64,000 nt of DNA. Source: Saposhnikovia divaricata (lineage: Eukaryota; Streptophyta; Magnoliopsida; Apiales; Apiaceae). The notes beneath the pieces are model-generated. The model saw only the letters and a list, made by a program, of their open reading frames with translations. It was not told the origin of the DNA and made no database searches. Location: NCBI GenBank assembly GCA_036435485.1, contig CM071600.1:115932046-115996045 (forward strand), read 5' to 3'. Within the stretch, counting starts at the first letter, position 1. The number at the start of each line of letters is the position of its first letter. Shown here one piece after another: positions 44,700 to 57,233 of this stretch. Made by a program: the position numbers and the translations under genes.

Positions 44700-47600
44700 T
44701 TTACATCTTCCTGCTTGCACACACCCAAGCGATCCTTGGCCTTAAGAATGTATCCAACGGTAGAGGATTAGTCATTATATCAGCGACATGTTCTCTAGTT
44801 CCATAATGTACCAGGTCAATTACTCTATTTTGAACAAGCTCCCTTAAGAAATGAAAGTGCAAATTAATGTGCTTACTTCTTTTATGCAAACCGGATTGAA
44901 AGACAATTTAATAGTAGAACTATTGTCACAGTAAACAAAAGTTTCCTGATTGTGGGTACAACCAAGTTGTTCAGTAATTCTCCTCATCCAAACTTCTTGA
45001 ATTGCACATCCTGTTACAGCCATAAAATCAGCTTCTGTTGTTGATAAAGTAACAATGGGCTAATTTTTCGAGAGCCACGAGACAACCCCAGAACGTATCA
45101 AGAACACATAACCAGATGTACTTTTATGGTCATCCAAATCTCCAGCATAATCACTATTTGTATATGCGATCAAATCTTAATTTTCCCTTTTATACATAAT
45201 TCCATAATCCATTATCCCCTTCAAGTACCTTAGTATCCTTTTAACAGCTTCCAAGTGATGTTTAGTAGGTTTACACATAAATCTGCTAACTAAACTCACA
45301 CTGTACATTAGATCAGGGTGAGTTAAAGTAAGGTACATCACACATCCTACCACTTGCTTGGAAAAAGACTTATCAATTGCAACTCCATGCTCATCAATAT
45401 TTAACTTGCAACTAGGAACTATTGGGCTACTAAATAGCATTAATTTCCAACATTCCAAACCTTTTTAAGACTTCAGCTGTATTTTTCTTTTGGCAAATAA
45501 AGATACCATCTGTATTTTGAATTACTTTAATGCCTAGGAAGAACTTCATCATCCTCAGATATGTCATCTCAAAAACTTCCATCATTGAAATCTTAAAATC
45601 ACTTAACATCGTTGCATCATTACCAATGTAAATCGTATCATCAACATAAAGACTGACAATAAGCATTTTACCTTTCTCGCTTTGCTTATAGTAAAGAGTG
45701 TTTGTTCATTTGGACACTGTTGAAAACCTTTTACAATAAAGTATGTCCTTATAAGATCAAACTAAGCTCGTGGTGCTTGTTTTAATCCGTATAGTGCCTT
45801 ATGTAACTTGTACACTTTATCTTCACTTCTTTTAATTTCAAAGCCTTTTGGTCATTCCACGTAAACATCCTTCTCGAGCTTGCCATATAAAATGCTGATT
45901 TCACATACAACTAAAAGATTTTCCAGTTGCGTTGAGCTGCTAATGCCACTACTGTTCTCACTGTCTCCATCCTAGCTACTGGTGCATATACTTCCCATAA
46001 TTAATTCCATATTTCTGCGAGTACCCCTTTACAACCAATCGAGCTTTGTACTTCTCAAGCTCACCCTTTTCCACTTAACTCCAACTTTCTTAGCTCCTAC
46101 AGGTAAGTCAACTAGGCTAAATGTCTTGTTTTTCTATATGGATTCTAGTTCCTTATCCATATCGACTTTCCAATGCTTACTCTTTACTGCTTCCTTAAAG
46201 TACAAAGGATCACTAGACACCATTAAGACCATGTTGACTTCTGAATCATCTTCTGAATGATCTAAATCTCCATCTGTCACATAATCGTTAAGCCATACAT
46301 GAGGTTGAGATTCAATTTTGCTTCTTGTACCCCTCTTATCATTTTATCCTTCCTGCCCATTTTCACCAGTACTCTCATTTACAACTTCTTTATTTATATG
46401 ATCATTACTAGTATCATCACCCAATCTAAATCTATCAAAATATCCTTTCCATGACTATTATTCGAATCCCATTGTTTTGCTTCCTCAACACAATATCCCT
46501 ACTTGTTATAATTCTTTGTAGTAGAATTAAACAACCTATAACCCCCATCTGTTTTATCACTTATACCCAAAAAAATTCAAGTGTAACTTCTATCATCAAG
46601 CTTGGTCCTTTGTATCTCGGGCATATGACCATGTGCGATGCCACCAAAAACACGAATGTGATCAATTGAAGGATGCAATCTACTCCATGCTACTTCAGGG
46701 GTAATGTCCTTCAAAGCTGGACTAAGACATCGATTTAATACATGATTACTCCAGTTAACTACCTCAGCCTAGAATTGTTTTGGAATTCTCTTCTCCGAAA
46801 GCATAGCACGTACCATGTTCATTATGGTTCGATTTTCATTTTCTTTGTAGAAACCATTAAACTCAGAAGACGTAAATTCTCCACCTCTATATGTACATAG
46901 ACACTTAAGTGGCAGCTCCTTTTCATTGCTTACTAACTTCACAAAACATCTAAAATAATTAAAAGCTTCTGACTTCTCAGATAAGAAATAAATCCAAGAT
47001 CTTCGACTATAATCATCAATAAAATATAACATATACCTCCTATTTTCAATAGATGCGGGGTTTATTGGACCAAAAATGTTGGCATGAACAAGTTCTAGAA
47101 TATGTGCAGCTCTTCACAAACTCTTACTAGGAATCAGATCTCGGTGATGCTTTTTGATGAGACAATCATTGCATATTTTATTTGCTGTTGTGAGCTTCGG
47201 TAACCCATTAACCATACTCTTATTTTCCAAACTCTTCAGACTTTTATAATTCAAGTGACCATATATGTGATGCCACAATTTGGTTATCTCATTTACATTT
47301 GTAAAAAGACAATTGTTGCTCGTAGCCGGTGGGAACTGAGATTGACTTTGTTATTGTGTAAGCACTTAAACATTTTATTAACAGTCGTTTTTGTTTCCAT
47401 AATAAGTCCTCTAGCTAGATGATAAATCTTGCAAATACCTTCTTTTAATCACAGTTGTTAATCCCTTCTCTTGCATTTGTCCCATGCTCAAGAGATTAGT
47501 TTTTAATTCTGGAACATAGTAGACATCAGTTCTTGTGTGTTTGACATCATTTAAAACAAAACTTACATTGCCTCGAGCTGTGATGACATTCATTATGCAG

Positions 47601-48367
47601 TTGTTGCCCAACTTCATAGTATATTGAAAATCTTCAAACTTCAAAAAGAAAGTTTTATCTCCACATATATGATTTGAGCAACCAGAATCCAGGTACCATG
47701 CATCTTCTCGCTTTCCTCCGACCATTTCAACATAAGCCATCAGCAATAAATCATCTACTTAATTCCTCAACCATCATATAGTTGGCTTCGTTATTCCACC
47801 TTGGACATTCATACTAATAATGGCCCAGTTTGTGACACTTATATAACACTCAATAGTTGCCTTTGGGATAACATATCTTCCTCTTCCCCTGCTTTGTCCT
47901 CTTGTTGCATCACCCTGTACAAACATCCTTTCACGTCCTCTTGCACTATGTCCTTCATCAAAGGACACATTTAATTCTTGCTCATCCTCTATTTCCTTCA
48001 CTTTGCTGAGTTTCTGTTCATGTATTCGAAGCGAACTCTGAAGAGCATCAACAGAGAGTGTTTCAATGACTTTAAATTCCTCAATGAAACATACTATGTA
48101 AATCCATTTTTTCGTCATAGTCCTTAAGATCTTTTCCACAAACTTCTCATCAATCATGATTTCCCCAAAGTTTTACATGGTATTTTCCATCTCCATCACT
48201 CGACCAAAATGGTCAGTGATTGATTCTCCATTCTTCATAGCCAGCACTTCGAAACTCGTCCGGAATTGATTCAGTTGAGCTCGCTGAACATGAGCACTAC
48301 CTTTATATTTTAGTTTTACTGAATCCCACAATTGTTTAGCAGTCTTTTTCTTAGTAATTGTTTTCAA
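44700..48367 (-). pseudogene. Copia gag-pol polyprotein remnant
   Basis: Read from the gag side on the minus strand: ILKTI-TKKKTAKQLWDSVK (gag, 48367), a CCHC knuckle CHKLGHY-x-YEC near 47830 with an in-frame TAG, protease with AWYLDSGCSNHICG near 47690, integrase with IDDYSRRSWIYFL and YRGGEFTSSEF near 47000-46800, reverse transcriptase with SLYVDDTIYIG (catalytic YVDD kept) at about 45650, then DLMYSVSLVSRFM and the RNase H end HKRSKHINLHFHFLRE with ADIMTNPL at 44880-44760. Multiple frameshifts and stops separate the pieces. The clade within copia is not assigned. Confidence 0.85.
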
Positions 48368-48747
48368 AATCTACTTGTCAATGGAAGAAAACAAAAAGCT
48401 AATTGGTTAATTATTAGTAATTGTAATTATAATATATTATTTTATTAAATATAATTGCTCATATGGTTTTAGAAAAGGAGAAATTTTAGTTAGATAAAAT
48501 ATAAAAGATAATTCATTTTACGTGAAAAATGAAATTGATTAGTTATTGAAAATAGAAAAGGTAACATGTTTTACCTGGAAAAGAAAATTTATTAGTTATT
48601 AGTAACTATAAGTAATCAAGTAAGGATAATTAAGTAAAAATAACATGTACCATAAAATAAAAGTAAATAAGTAAAATTAACAGGTACCGTACCGACTGAC
48701 CTACCAACCAAACTTTTAATGTTTCGACTATTATATTATAGTATAGA

Positions 48748-50306
48748 TTATTTTGATATACATGACTTTCTATAATAAAAAAGTGTTTTTCAATATTTTA
48801 CGGAAGTTATCTGAAATACATCTCAGGTTTCCTGTTCTCTATATATAATACTACAACATCTAACATTTTATTCCACTTAATTTTACAAAAATGTCCCTAA
48901 ATGTCAAGTTAAGTCAAAAAATATTATGACATAGTTGAGAATCTATTATTTGACATAACAAATCTACTAAATATGAATTTAAATTCTCCTTTATGACCAT
49001 TCCGCTACATGTATATTTGATTAAATTTTATGATTTATTAGATACATGCACCAGTGCCATCTAATCAAAAATAAGATATGTACTTTTCAACCTCAATCAA
49101 TCCAAATTTTAGTTATTTTAAAACTCAAAATCCTAATAACAAAAAAGAATTAGTCGTATTTTTTTTTTTTGCTAAACAATTAGTTGTATTTTCGTCACAT
49201 TTTTAAAACAAATATGTAATATGATCTACCAAAATTAATAAAATTTACAATAAAAGAACTATGACAGTTGGGTAAAAAGTATTACAAATATTATATGATT
49301 ATACAATTTATAATATCCGGATGAGAATTGTGATAATAAAATCTTGTGAAATGTGATAAGAAAATCTTAGTACTCTCTTTACTTCCGGATTATCTTATTC
49401 TTCGTTATTACTTGTCTTCTTAGAAAATATATTTTACAATATTTTCAAACTACCGTCCTAAACCGACAGATGAATCACTTTCTCCCGCATCTTTTGGGAG
49501 ATTTGAGTACTAAATAGATACATGTGAATTGCGATTTTGGGAGAGTCGATTACTAAATAGATGCATGTTAATTATGGCATAATATGTTTATAACTCGTGT
49601 ATGGTCAAACTGTTTATATCAAACTATAAGCATACATCCTAGACAATTAATCGCAGTTGTACTAATTATAGTATATGAGATCCGAGGTAAGTTGTGGATA
49701 TGAAATAACAAATTATCAACCGGTAACATGCCACATTTTAATCTATTGAATTTTCCTATTATGTTCCTCAATTTGCTGTGAATATTTATCGTGACTCCCA
49801 CTGAAATCAAAATCTAAAACAATTTATAATTTCACCAAATAAGTGAGAACTGAACCATTAACATCTATAACAATAACCTTATTTTTATGAATTCATTTTT
49901 TATAAATCCATAAAATGAATTATTGAAATTTTGATATTACTTAATAGTCCTGACAAAAAAATAATAATACTTAATAGTAGTATTATGTCAAATTCACATT
50001 CATATAATCCTATAATTCATCATTTTATACAAATAATACACTTCAATAGATTATGGGATGAGAATTTTAAAAAAATTATATAAAAATGTTGAAATTACAT
50101 TCGTTAAGTATTTTTCTAACTCCAATCACAAGAAATGTATCAACGCTCTAATCAATGACCAAAAGATGGAGATACAAAATAACGATATCTTTAGGTACAT
50201 ATTTTTAATTTTTTATGTATACCTAAAAGGATGTATATCGTCACAATAAGATCATCTAACATTAACATCAACATGCAAAGAGAAAAACAAAAACATTAAT
50301 CGTAAA
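48748..50306. other. AT-rich stretch between Helitron pieces
   Basis: No gene recognised. The block at about 48795-48840 (GTTATCTGAAATACATCTCA) resembles 5495-5530. Frames at 49619-49810 and 50058-50249 are not supported. Confidence 0.3.
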
Positions 50307-50850
50307 CTAGAGCAATCTCGTGCTTTACACGGGTATTGAAACTATTTATGATATAATGTTGTTCATTGTATGTTTATTGTAGTTGAAAAACCCATCTATT
50401 ACGAGGTTACAGTCACAATTTTTTACAAAAAATGGAGTATAAAAGATTATGATGGTGCATGGGTTGTGGATTGCTAATTTGATAGGACGACGGCTTATTT
50501 ACTTAAGGAATCCAATATACGGACCTCAGTTTTATGAACCAATGACAATGGCTCTTGCTAAAGCTGGGTGGAGGGAGAGGCACCTCTGTTGGGAGGCAGC
50601 AAGAGGCAGTACATAATGTTTATGAAGGAAAATTCCTTCTCCAAGATTATTTTAATTTGACCATCAAGTTAATTAAGCCCTTTCTTGATGTTCAAAATAA
50701 AAGTAACATCAAGACCTTCATTAATGAAAATCAAGGATTCGTAGATTTTATTGCTAGCGGGAAAAAAACACAATATAATCCAACACAAAAATATTTCGGA
50801 AAGAAGGTCAAAATTGTTAGGGTCCAATGGATGAAACCGTAAGTAATACG
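50307..50850 (-). mobile_element. Helitron 3' end with adjoining sequence
   Basis: Minus strand ...CGTG-TAAAG-CACG hairpin, AGATTGCT, CTAG at 50310-50307, with T outside. The 5' end was not found, so the right border is arbitrary and set after the neighbouring ORF. Confidence 0.55.
50555..50842 (+). CDS. Unrecognised ORF fragment next to a Helitron 3' end
   Basis: A 95-codon frame: LGGGRGTSVGRQQEAVHNVY, then LLQDYFNLTIKLIKPFLDVQ, FINENQGFVDFIASGKK, ending QWMKP followed by a TAA in genomic sequence; GTAAGT overlaps that stop, so a splice donor at 50839 is equally likely. Codon use looks less AT-skewed than the flanks. A second frame upstream at about 50450-50600 (ANLIGRRLIYLRNPIYG) may be an earlier part. 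I do not recognise a domain. It may be a captured host exon. Confidence 0.35.
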   Translation: MLKLGGGRGTSVGRQQEAVHNVYEGKFLLQDYFNLTIKLIKPFLDVQNKSNIKTFINENQGFVDFIASGKKTQYNPTQKYFGKKVKIVRVQWMKP

Positions 50851-52107
50851 ATTGAATTCTATCTCTTTTTCAAGGAAGATGGCAATCTTATTAACCACTT
50901 GTATTAACTAAGGTAGACTAGCTGCTTTGTTTCAATTTTTTTTTGCTAGTTCTTGTTTCAGCTTTTTATTAGATTAAACATACAATAGTGCATGTAGACT
51001 CAAATTAAGGCTAGTAATTAGGCCAATGTGTGCTATTGTATTGACGTACTATTTATCACGTATCTATAATCAGATGTCATCAACCTTTTATTTATGAATT
51101 AACGAAACACATGTCTATTATTATATAAACGAAATCCCAGGAAATTTTTTGAAAAAACAGATACTTGGTAGGGATACACTATAATAATTGAAATTAAATA
51201 GATGATGATTTGTAAATGTTTAAATAATTTGTGATGATGTAATATATTTATTTTTTTGAAAGATGAGATGTTGTAATTTAATACATACATTCCAAGTGGT
51301 AAGATTATTTACATTTTTCACATTTAAATCAATCAATTTTCACATCTTTCACTTTGACCATTAAACAAATATTTTGGTAGAATAAACAAACGAACTTCAA
51401 TTAACAATGCTAATAATTAACTAGAGTTAAAAATGGTGATGACATGGATAATTAGAATAAAAATTGGTACAAATATTTAATATTATATGACATTAATATG
51501 CACATTTGATATTCATAAAATTAATGAAAACATATTGTTAAAAAGTAAAATAAATTTGAGCAAACAATTGTTTTATGTAAAAATTTTGTCGAACATATAA
51601 ATTTTCCTGCTAAACGAGTCAATATTCAAATTTAAATTTAATTCAGTACTTAACAACAAATAATATTCATTAACAACAATCATACAAGCTTTTATAATAC
51701 TATAATATTTTCATTAAATATTTATATTATGCAATAAAATAACCACTTTTTTGACTGTCATTAAGCAATAATCTTGTTTTACCAGAGGTTCATTATTGTT
51801 TATTTGCTTAGCCATATTTTTTCTTAGATGTTTTTATATTAAATTTTTATAATTTATAAAAATTTAAGTAAGGCATGATTAACATTTGTAATAATGGTAA
51901 CATGCCATCATCATTTCCTATTTTAACTAAACGTGATTAATGTTTTGCATTGTTGTTTGAAGTTTGTTGGTTAATTCTACCAAAAATTTTGTTGATGGTT
52001 AAACTGAAAAAAGGTAAAGTTGATTGATTTTTATCATGATTAACTCAAATAAGAAAAGATTACATAATTTGCTTCGTTTATTGCTATATTTATTGAAGCA
52101 TATTATT
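50851..52107. other. AT-rich stretch, nothing recognised
   Basis: No open frame with recognisable motifs; the frame at 51099-51290 is low-complexity. Confidence 0.3.
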
Positions 52108-52420
52108 TTGCTTTGTTCGATCTGACTGCTGAGCTCACATTCTGGCAATATTTATTCCCCTTTCTTCCTTACCCAAAAATTTATACTTAAAGTTGCATGG
52201 ACTTTACATCCACAAATGTTGAAACTAGTGCCCTGCATCTCTGCACCCTTGGATAACTTTTTGTCTATTATAATTTGGAGGTGCTCAATCAAACAATTAA
52301 GGTAAAAAGAATTGAGAAATTAAAATCAAAATATTCTAAACTTAATTTGGAAATAGGCTTGAATAATTAAAATACTGTAAATGTTTTTTTGTTGCTAGAA
52401 AGTGGAATTTTGTTATTGAT
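52108..52420 (+). repeat. Dispersed repeat, copy 2 (partner at 13672-13960)
   Basis: Same orientation as copy 1. Shared blocks include GCTTTGTTCGATC, GAGCTCACA, GTTGCATGGACT, ACATCCAC-AATGTTGAA, TTTGGAGGT, AAAATCAAAATATTCTAA and GCTAGAAAGTGGAA. Copy 2 has about 30 extra bases (CTAGTGCCCTGCATCTCTGC region). Confidence 0.65.
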
Positions 52421-53040
52421 AGGGGACTACACCATTCGAGATTCATACAAAAGATCCACCAAAGCACGGTCACGTGTTATTCAAGTATGGCTTCTACTTC
52501 TTACTAAATCAATAAGTAAAAGTACAACAAGAACACACAAATAATTGACATGGAAACACCTACATCCCAACTTGTATTATTAATTCAAAAAAATATTAAT
52601 TATACAATCAAACAATAACACCTCAGTGGTGTCTCAACTGATACTTAAGCCAAACAATGCTTAAGTATCTTCCAAACGATACCTAAGAATACATCTCTTA
52701 AGCATTCAACATGTTAAACACATACAATATGACTATTTATATATAGTCATTCAAAACTTAGCCACCAGGACTTACCATACTTGTTATACAAGTCTTCACA
52801 TACTTGTTATGCCAGCTTTTCATTCTTAGTGTTTAACTATCCAACTTTGTAATCAAGACATATCATATATAATAATTGTCTAAGTATACAATTATTATAC
52901 AATCAATTTATACCTTGGATCACCCAAACCCATATCAGATTGAACGGTAACCATCAAGGACATCGACGTCCATCCGCCAACGCCTCCCCTCGAACAAAAA
53001 CCTCCTTATCTTGCTCTTCCAATCATTGAGTATCGCTAAA
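52421..53040. other. Unassigned sequence left of the CACTA element
   Basis: Contains short inverted pieces (CTTAAGC, AAGTATC-TTCC) and a TATATATAG motif near 52740. May be an LTR remnant but neither ends nor coding region were identified. Confidence 0.3.
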
Positions 53041-53818
53041 CACTAGTACAAAAATGACTTTAGGCATCGGTCAAATAGGCCTATAGCGTCGGTCAAATGG
53101 CGTAGTATATGTAGGAGACGCTATAGGTATAGGCCTATAGCGTCGGTTAAAATGCCGACGCTGAAAGTCTGTTATGGCATCGATTATTTAAATGACCGAC
53201 GACCGACACTCAAAGTCTACTTTAGGCGTTGGTCATTTAAATGATAGATGCTAAATGTGTGTTTTAGGCGTAAGTCATTTAAATGATCGACGTTAAAAGT
53301 CTGCTTTAGGCGTCGGTCATATAAATGACCGACGCTAAAAGTGTGCTTTAGGCATTGGTCATTTAAACAACCGATGCTAAAAGTCAATTTTTTAAAAATA
53401 AAAATTACATATACAGAAATAACACATATTATGGGCCCCATAAAGACATGTAACAAAAAATAACAAAACTTGGTCACTGTTGATGCTTTATTTAATTTTT
53501 GAACAAATAACACTGTTACAAACAGCTACAAGCCTCTTAATATACTACTACTTGTATTTTCAAAGGGAAAAAAATTTAGACTCTATTGACCTTTAGCATA
53601 TTCCAATTCTTCATGTAGAACTTGTTTCCTCTATCTGGTATGCAGCTTGAGGTATGACTGCAAAATTCAAAGATAAAAAAGATTATTTTATAAAACAGAT
53701 ATGACTACAGATTAGTTGAATAGCACGGGTACGAGGAAATGAAACATCTTGGAATTAATGTACCATCTAATTATGGTGCATCTAACTGTTATCTTCGTTA
53801 AAAAAACATGCTTATTCT
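53041..53818. mobile_element. CACTA (En/Spm) transposon end with subterminal repeats
   Basis: Starts CACTAGTACAAAAATGACTT at 53041. Then several units built on GCGTCGGTCATTTAAATGAC and CGACGCTAAAAGT repeat at about 57-bp spacing through 53400, the subterminal array typical of CACTA elements. 53400-53818 is unassigned element interior. The other end is not seen; the Tat element at 53819 seems to be inserted in it. Confidence 0.75.
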
Positions 53819-54324
53819 TGTATGATATATATATGGGCCAAAAATTAGCCCTAAACATACAATTAATGATGCATTAATTAGACCTAGCCTGGTCCAAATA
53901 TGAAGCCAATTAATGAGGCCCAAAATCCTAATTCAATATTAATTACGAAATTAATATTGAAGGTGATTAACAGCTTAGCAATAAGAGTCAAATAAGGATA
54001 TTACTCCTACAAGAAGTAGCCTCCAAGGCACCTAATTCAACGTGGAAATAGACTCCTACAAGATAGGATCTAGAACCTTCTCTAAGAAGGTGGCTTGCCC
54101 ACCAAGTCACCTAACCATACTCCGATTCTAAGGCTTCTCAAACCTATATAAAGGGCCAGACCCCTCATCTCAGAACTACGTTTTTGGCTTGATTCTCAAC
54201 TTCGAGATACATAGGCATTATATGAGGACCGATCAATCTTGAACGCAGAAATAGCCATTAAAGCTTGAAGCTCACCAACCCTAGCATTTATTACAATTTG
54301 ATAACCTAGTTTTAGTTCCATAAC
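53819..54324 (+). repeat. 5' LTR of the Tat-lineage element
   Basis: TGTATGATATATATATGGGC to TTCCATAACA, 506 bp. TATATAAAGGG near 54145 is a good TATA box, about 180 bases before the end. Confidence 0.8.
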
Positions 54325-54326
54325 AT

Positions 54327-54344
54327 CTGGTACCGTTTGTGGGA
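54327..54344 (+). other. Primer binding site of the Tat-lineage element
   Basis: TGGTACCGTTTGTGGGAA, very close to the TGGCGCCGT-TGTGGGAA site typical for Tat/Retand elements, two bases after the LTR. Confidence 0.7.
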
Positions 54345-54358
54345 AGATAACATCAACC

Positions 54359-56138
54359 ATGGTAACTACACAAAGAATACCAGTCACAACCGAGGCGACT
54401 ACTGTCACCTGCGCTCTGCTCGTCATCACTGAAAAAGGGTTCGTACCCCCATTAACGGAGATGACCACTTAACCTCAAGTTTTTCAAACTACAGGAACGA
54501 CTTCCCATACTGAGAGAACTCTACCTGTGGTTGTCCATCAGAACCAGGAGACCAACCCTCTTCAGATGGTGGTCTCCCCCTTGTTGATGTTAATCGACCG
54601 CTACCTCCAGGGGTATAGATTCACAGCACTGATCTCCCTACAAACACCAATCCAATGTACGGGTTGCCTAACTACCCTCCAAATACTCGAGGAGTTGGAC
54701 CAAGCGGCCATGCCCTACAGATACATGAGCTGTATCACCCACCTTATATTAGAGGCTTGGGCCCTAGCCAAGAATATCATGACTATTCTGGTCCTTATAC
54801 TGACGATTCTTCATATGAAGATGATGACCGTGATGAAGTCCCGAGGAGGCAACGTGCTAGCAAAGAGCATGCAAGACATACTCGAAGAATCCATGATGGA
54901 CCCCCCATGACAACTACTGAGAGAATTAAGGCTCATGAGGAAGCGATTCGCAAGCTAAAGGAAGACATAACAAGACAACAACAAAGGAAGAATCAAAATC
55001 GACCCCCTTATGGTCAGGAGAGATTCCCTTCGTTGACTTGGAGAGGCCTTCAAGGAGGCAGAGAAGGACCGAAGTCCCAGGAGGTGGAAATACAAGGGCG
55101 AAGATCCCTAAGGCTGATCCCAAGGACTTAATGCAACTTGGAGATCCTGATGATCCAACACCACCATTCACTGAGGAGGTGATGAATGCTCATGTCTCTA
55201 GGAAGTTTAAGATGCCTACCATAAAGGCCTATGATGGAATAGGCTATCCCTTAAATCATGTGAGGATGTTTTCAAACGTGTTGCTTTTGCAACCCGCTAG
55301 TGACGTTCTCAAGTGTAGAGGCGTTCCCTCAAACCCTAGTAGGCATGGCTCAAAGATGGTATAGTCGTCTGCCCATAAATTCGATTGGCTCATTCAAGGA
55401 GCTAAGCACAGCCTTCATCAACCAGTTTGTTAGTGGAAGAGTCCATGAGAAGAGCTCTGCGTTCCTTATGCAAGTAAAATAAGGGAGAAACGAAAGCCTA
55501 AGGGACCATCTCAAGCGTTTCACAAAGGAGACGCTGAACATCCGCGATCTAGAAAACAAAGTAGCTATGTTAGCCTTGCAGAATGGGATGTCGAATATTT
55601 TCTTCCAAATGTCATAAGCAAAGCATCTTCCTGAGAGCATGACTAAGCTCCAAAAAAGGGCGAGTAATTACATAAAAGCTGAAGAGAGCATGAAGAAGGA
55701 AGAGGTCTCTACTGTGGGTGGAAACATGAATTCCAAGAAGTGAAAGACAGACCAAAAGTATGATGCCAGGGACAGGTATCCCCGAACTAGCAAGGACTCT
55801 GAATTTGCTCCTAAGAAGAATCAGGGACAAGGTTCACTGAATACGCAAGATTGAACACTCCTAGGAGTCAAATCTTGTTAGATATTGAGAAGGATAAAGA
55901 TTTTCGATGGCCGAAACCACTTATGGGTGATCCCGCAAAGAGAAACAAGGATCAGTACTATAGGTTTCACAAGGATGTGGGACATGACACTAATGATTTT
56001 AGGCAACTCAAAGATGAGATCGAATTCTTGATCCGTAGGGGAAAACTAAGCAAATTCACGAAAGATAAAGACTGTGGAAACAAGAAAAGAGGTTACGATA
56101 GGAAGGATGACAATCATGATCACAATCCACAGCCCTGA
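54359..56138 (+). pseudogene. Gag of the Tat-lineage element, broken
   Basis: Starts MVTTQRIPVTTEATT at 54359, soon hits a TAA, then continues in other frames: PPNTRGVGPSGHALQIH, an Arg/Glu-rich coil with HEEAIRKLKEDITRQQQ, the capsid part FTEEVMNAHVSRKFKMP, AYDGIGYPLNHVRMFSNVLL, WYSRLPINSIGSFKELSTAF, INQFVSGRVHEKSSAFLMQV, then a CCHC-like segment YYRFHKDVGHDTNDFRQLKD near 55960-56020. At least three frameshifts and several stops (near 54472, 55131 and 55480) separate them. Confidence 0.82.
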
Positions 56139-56149
56139 GGGCTAGTTAT

Positions 56150-56691
56150 CAATATGATCAGGGGAGGCCCGACAGTGGCCAGCACAATAAAGAACTCTAG
56201 AAAAGCTTATGCCGGAGAGGTGATGCACATTATTGGAGAAGCACCAAAGTGTGCTAAGACTGAAGTAGCAATTGGGTTTGATGATTCAGACTTGGAAGGG
56301 GTAAAGTTCCCCCATGATGACCCGTTAGACTCCTGTGATTGGAAACTCAGAGGTAAAGCGAGTCTTGATAGACAGTGGAGCTTCTGTTGACATTCTGTTT
56401 CATGATGCATTTGTGAAGATGGGGTATACTGATTCTCATTTGACCCCCACCAATATGCCCATATACGGATTCAATGGAGTAGAGTCCAATGTTGAAGAAA
56501 CCATTCAGTTGCCCGTAACTATTAGGCAGGAACCTAAGGAGGCTACACAGATATTGAACTTTTTGGTGATCAAGGCGGCCTCCACATACAACGCAATCCT
56601 TGGAAGGACTGGACTTCATACATTCAATGATGTTGCCTCTATTTATCATATGAAGATCAAGTTCCCAACCAGGAATGGTGTTGGAGAATAG
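56150..56691 (+). pseudogene. Aspartic protease of the Tat-lineage element
   Basis: After a lead-in with KAYAGEVMHIIGEAP, the frame 56335-56691 carries VLIDSGASVDILFHDAFVKM, the retropepsin active-site loop, and YNAILGRTGLHTFNDVAS, the second conserved block. The lead-in and protease are in different frames, so one shift lies near 56335. Confidence 0.85.
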
Positions 56692-56777
56692 AAGGGTGAT
56701 CAGAAGATGGCAAGAAGTTGCTATGTAGCTGATTTAAAAGCTGATGGAGTAAGGGGCAGTTTCTTCCGATTGAAGAC

Positions 56778-57233
56778 ATGGATGTCCACGATGATGATGA
56801 ACATCAAGTGAAGCCAGTAGAGGATTTGATCCCTATGCCTCTAGGGCTTGGAGACCCTAAAAATGTTACATATATCATAGCTTTTTTGAAAGAGCCCTTG
56901 AAGGGCAGACTGACAGCGTTCTTACAAGAGAACAGTGATATGTTTGCTCGAAAAGCAGCTGACATGCCAGGGATTGATCCATAACTCATCACCCACAAGT
57001 TAAACGTGGATCCTAAGCAGAAGAAAATAAAACAGAAGAAGAGGAACTTCGCTCTTGAAAGGAAAGATGCCATTAAACAAGAAGTAGATAATCTCTCAAA
57101 AGCAGGGTTCATTGAAGAGATTCAGTTCCCTGAATAGTTAGCTAACCCGGTGATGGTCGAGAATGCAAATTGGAATTGGAGGATGTGCATAGACTTCACT
57201 GATTTGAATGATGCGTGTCCTAAGGATTGTTTG
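56778..57233 (+). pseudogene. Start of the Tat-lineage reverse transcriptase, split by element 2
   Basis: MPLGLGDPKNVTYIIAFLKE leads to NSDMFARKAADMPGIDP, then a stop, HKLNVDPKQKKIKQKKRNF, a second stop after EEIQFPE, and WRMCIDFTDLNDACPKDC, the first conserved reverse transcriptase block. The next residues would be on the far side of the 57234 insertion, outside the window. Catalytic residues are not visible. Confidence 0.85.

Larger units (their letters stand above)
44382..48398 (-). mobile_element. 5'-truncated Ty1/copia element on the minus strand
   Basis: The 3' LTR is 44382-44658, then pol in reverse order RNase H, reverse transcriptase, integrase, protease and gag up to about 48398, where the sequence changes abruptly to Helitron B. 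No 5' LTR or primer site is present. Frames carry stops and shifts throughout. Confidence 0.85.
40165..48747 (-). mobile_element. Helitron family B, copy 2, apparently split by an 8-kb segment
   Basis: 40165-40365 matches Helitron B copy 1 at 23753-23925 (TGTCCGTGATATTT, ACATAATCG-TTATTTATTA, GATTTTATT-GG-AAAAAATAAAAAA, GGTAACG). 48393-48747 matches the next part of copy 1 (TAATTGGTTA onward) and reaches the 5' end TCTATACTATAATATAATAG at 48747, with A outside. The break falls within one contiguous stretch of copy 1 (GGTAACGGTAATTGG). Between the two halves lie the RING gene and a copia element. A clean 3' CTAG end was not found near 40150. Confidence 0.5.
53819..57233 (+). mobile_element. 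Tat-lineage Ty3/gypsy element, left part, interrupted by element 2
   Basis: 5' LTR, primer site, gag, protease and the first part of reverse transcriptase are in order. At 57234 a second Tekay-like element breaks the reverse transcriptase frame. The remaining pol and 3' LTR must lie beyond the window. Confidence 0.85.
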
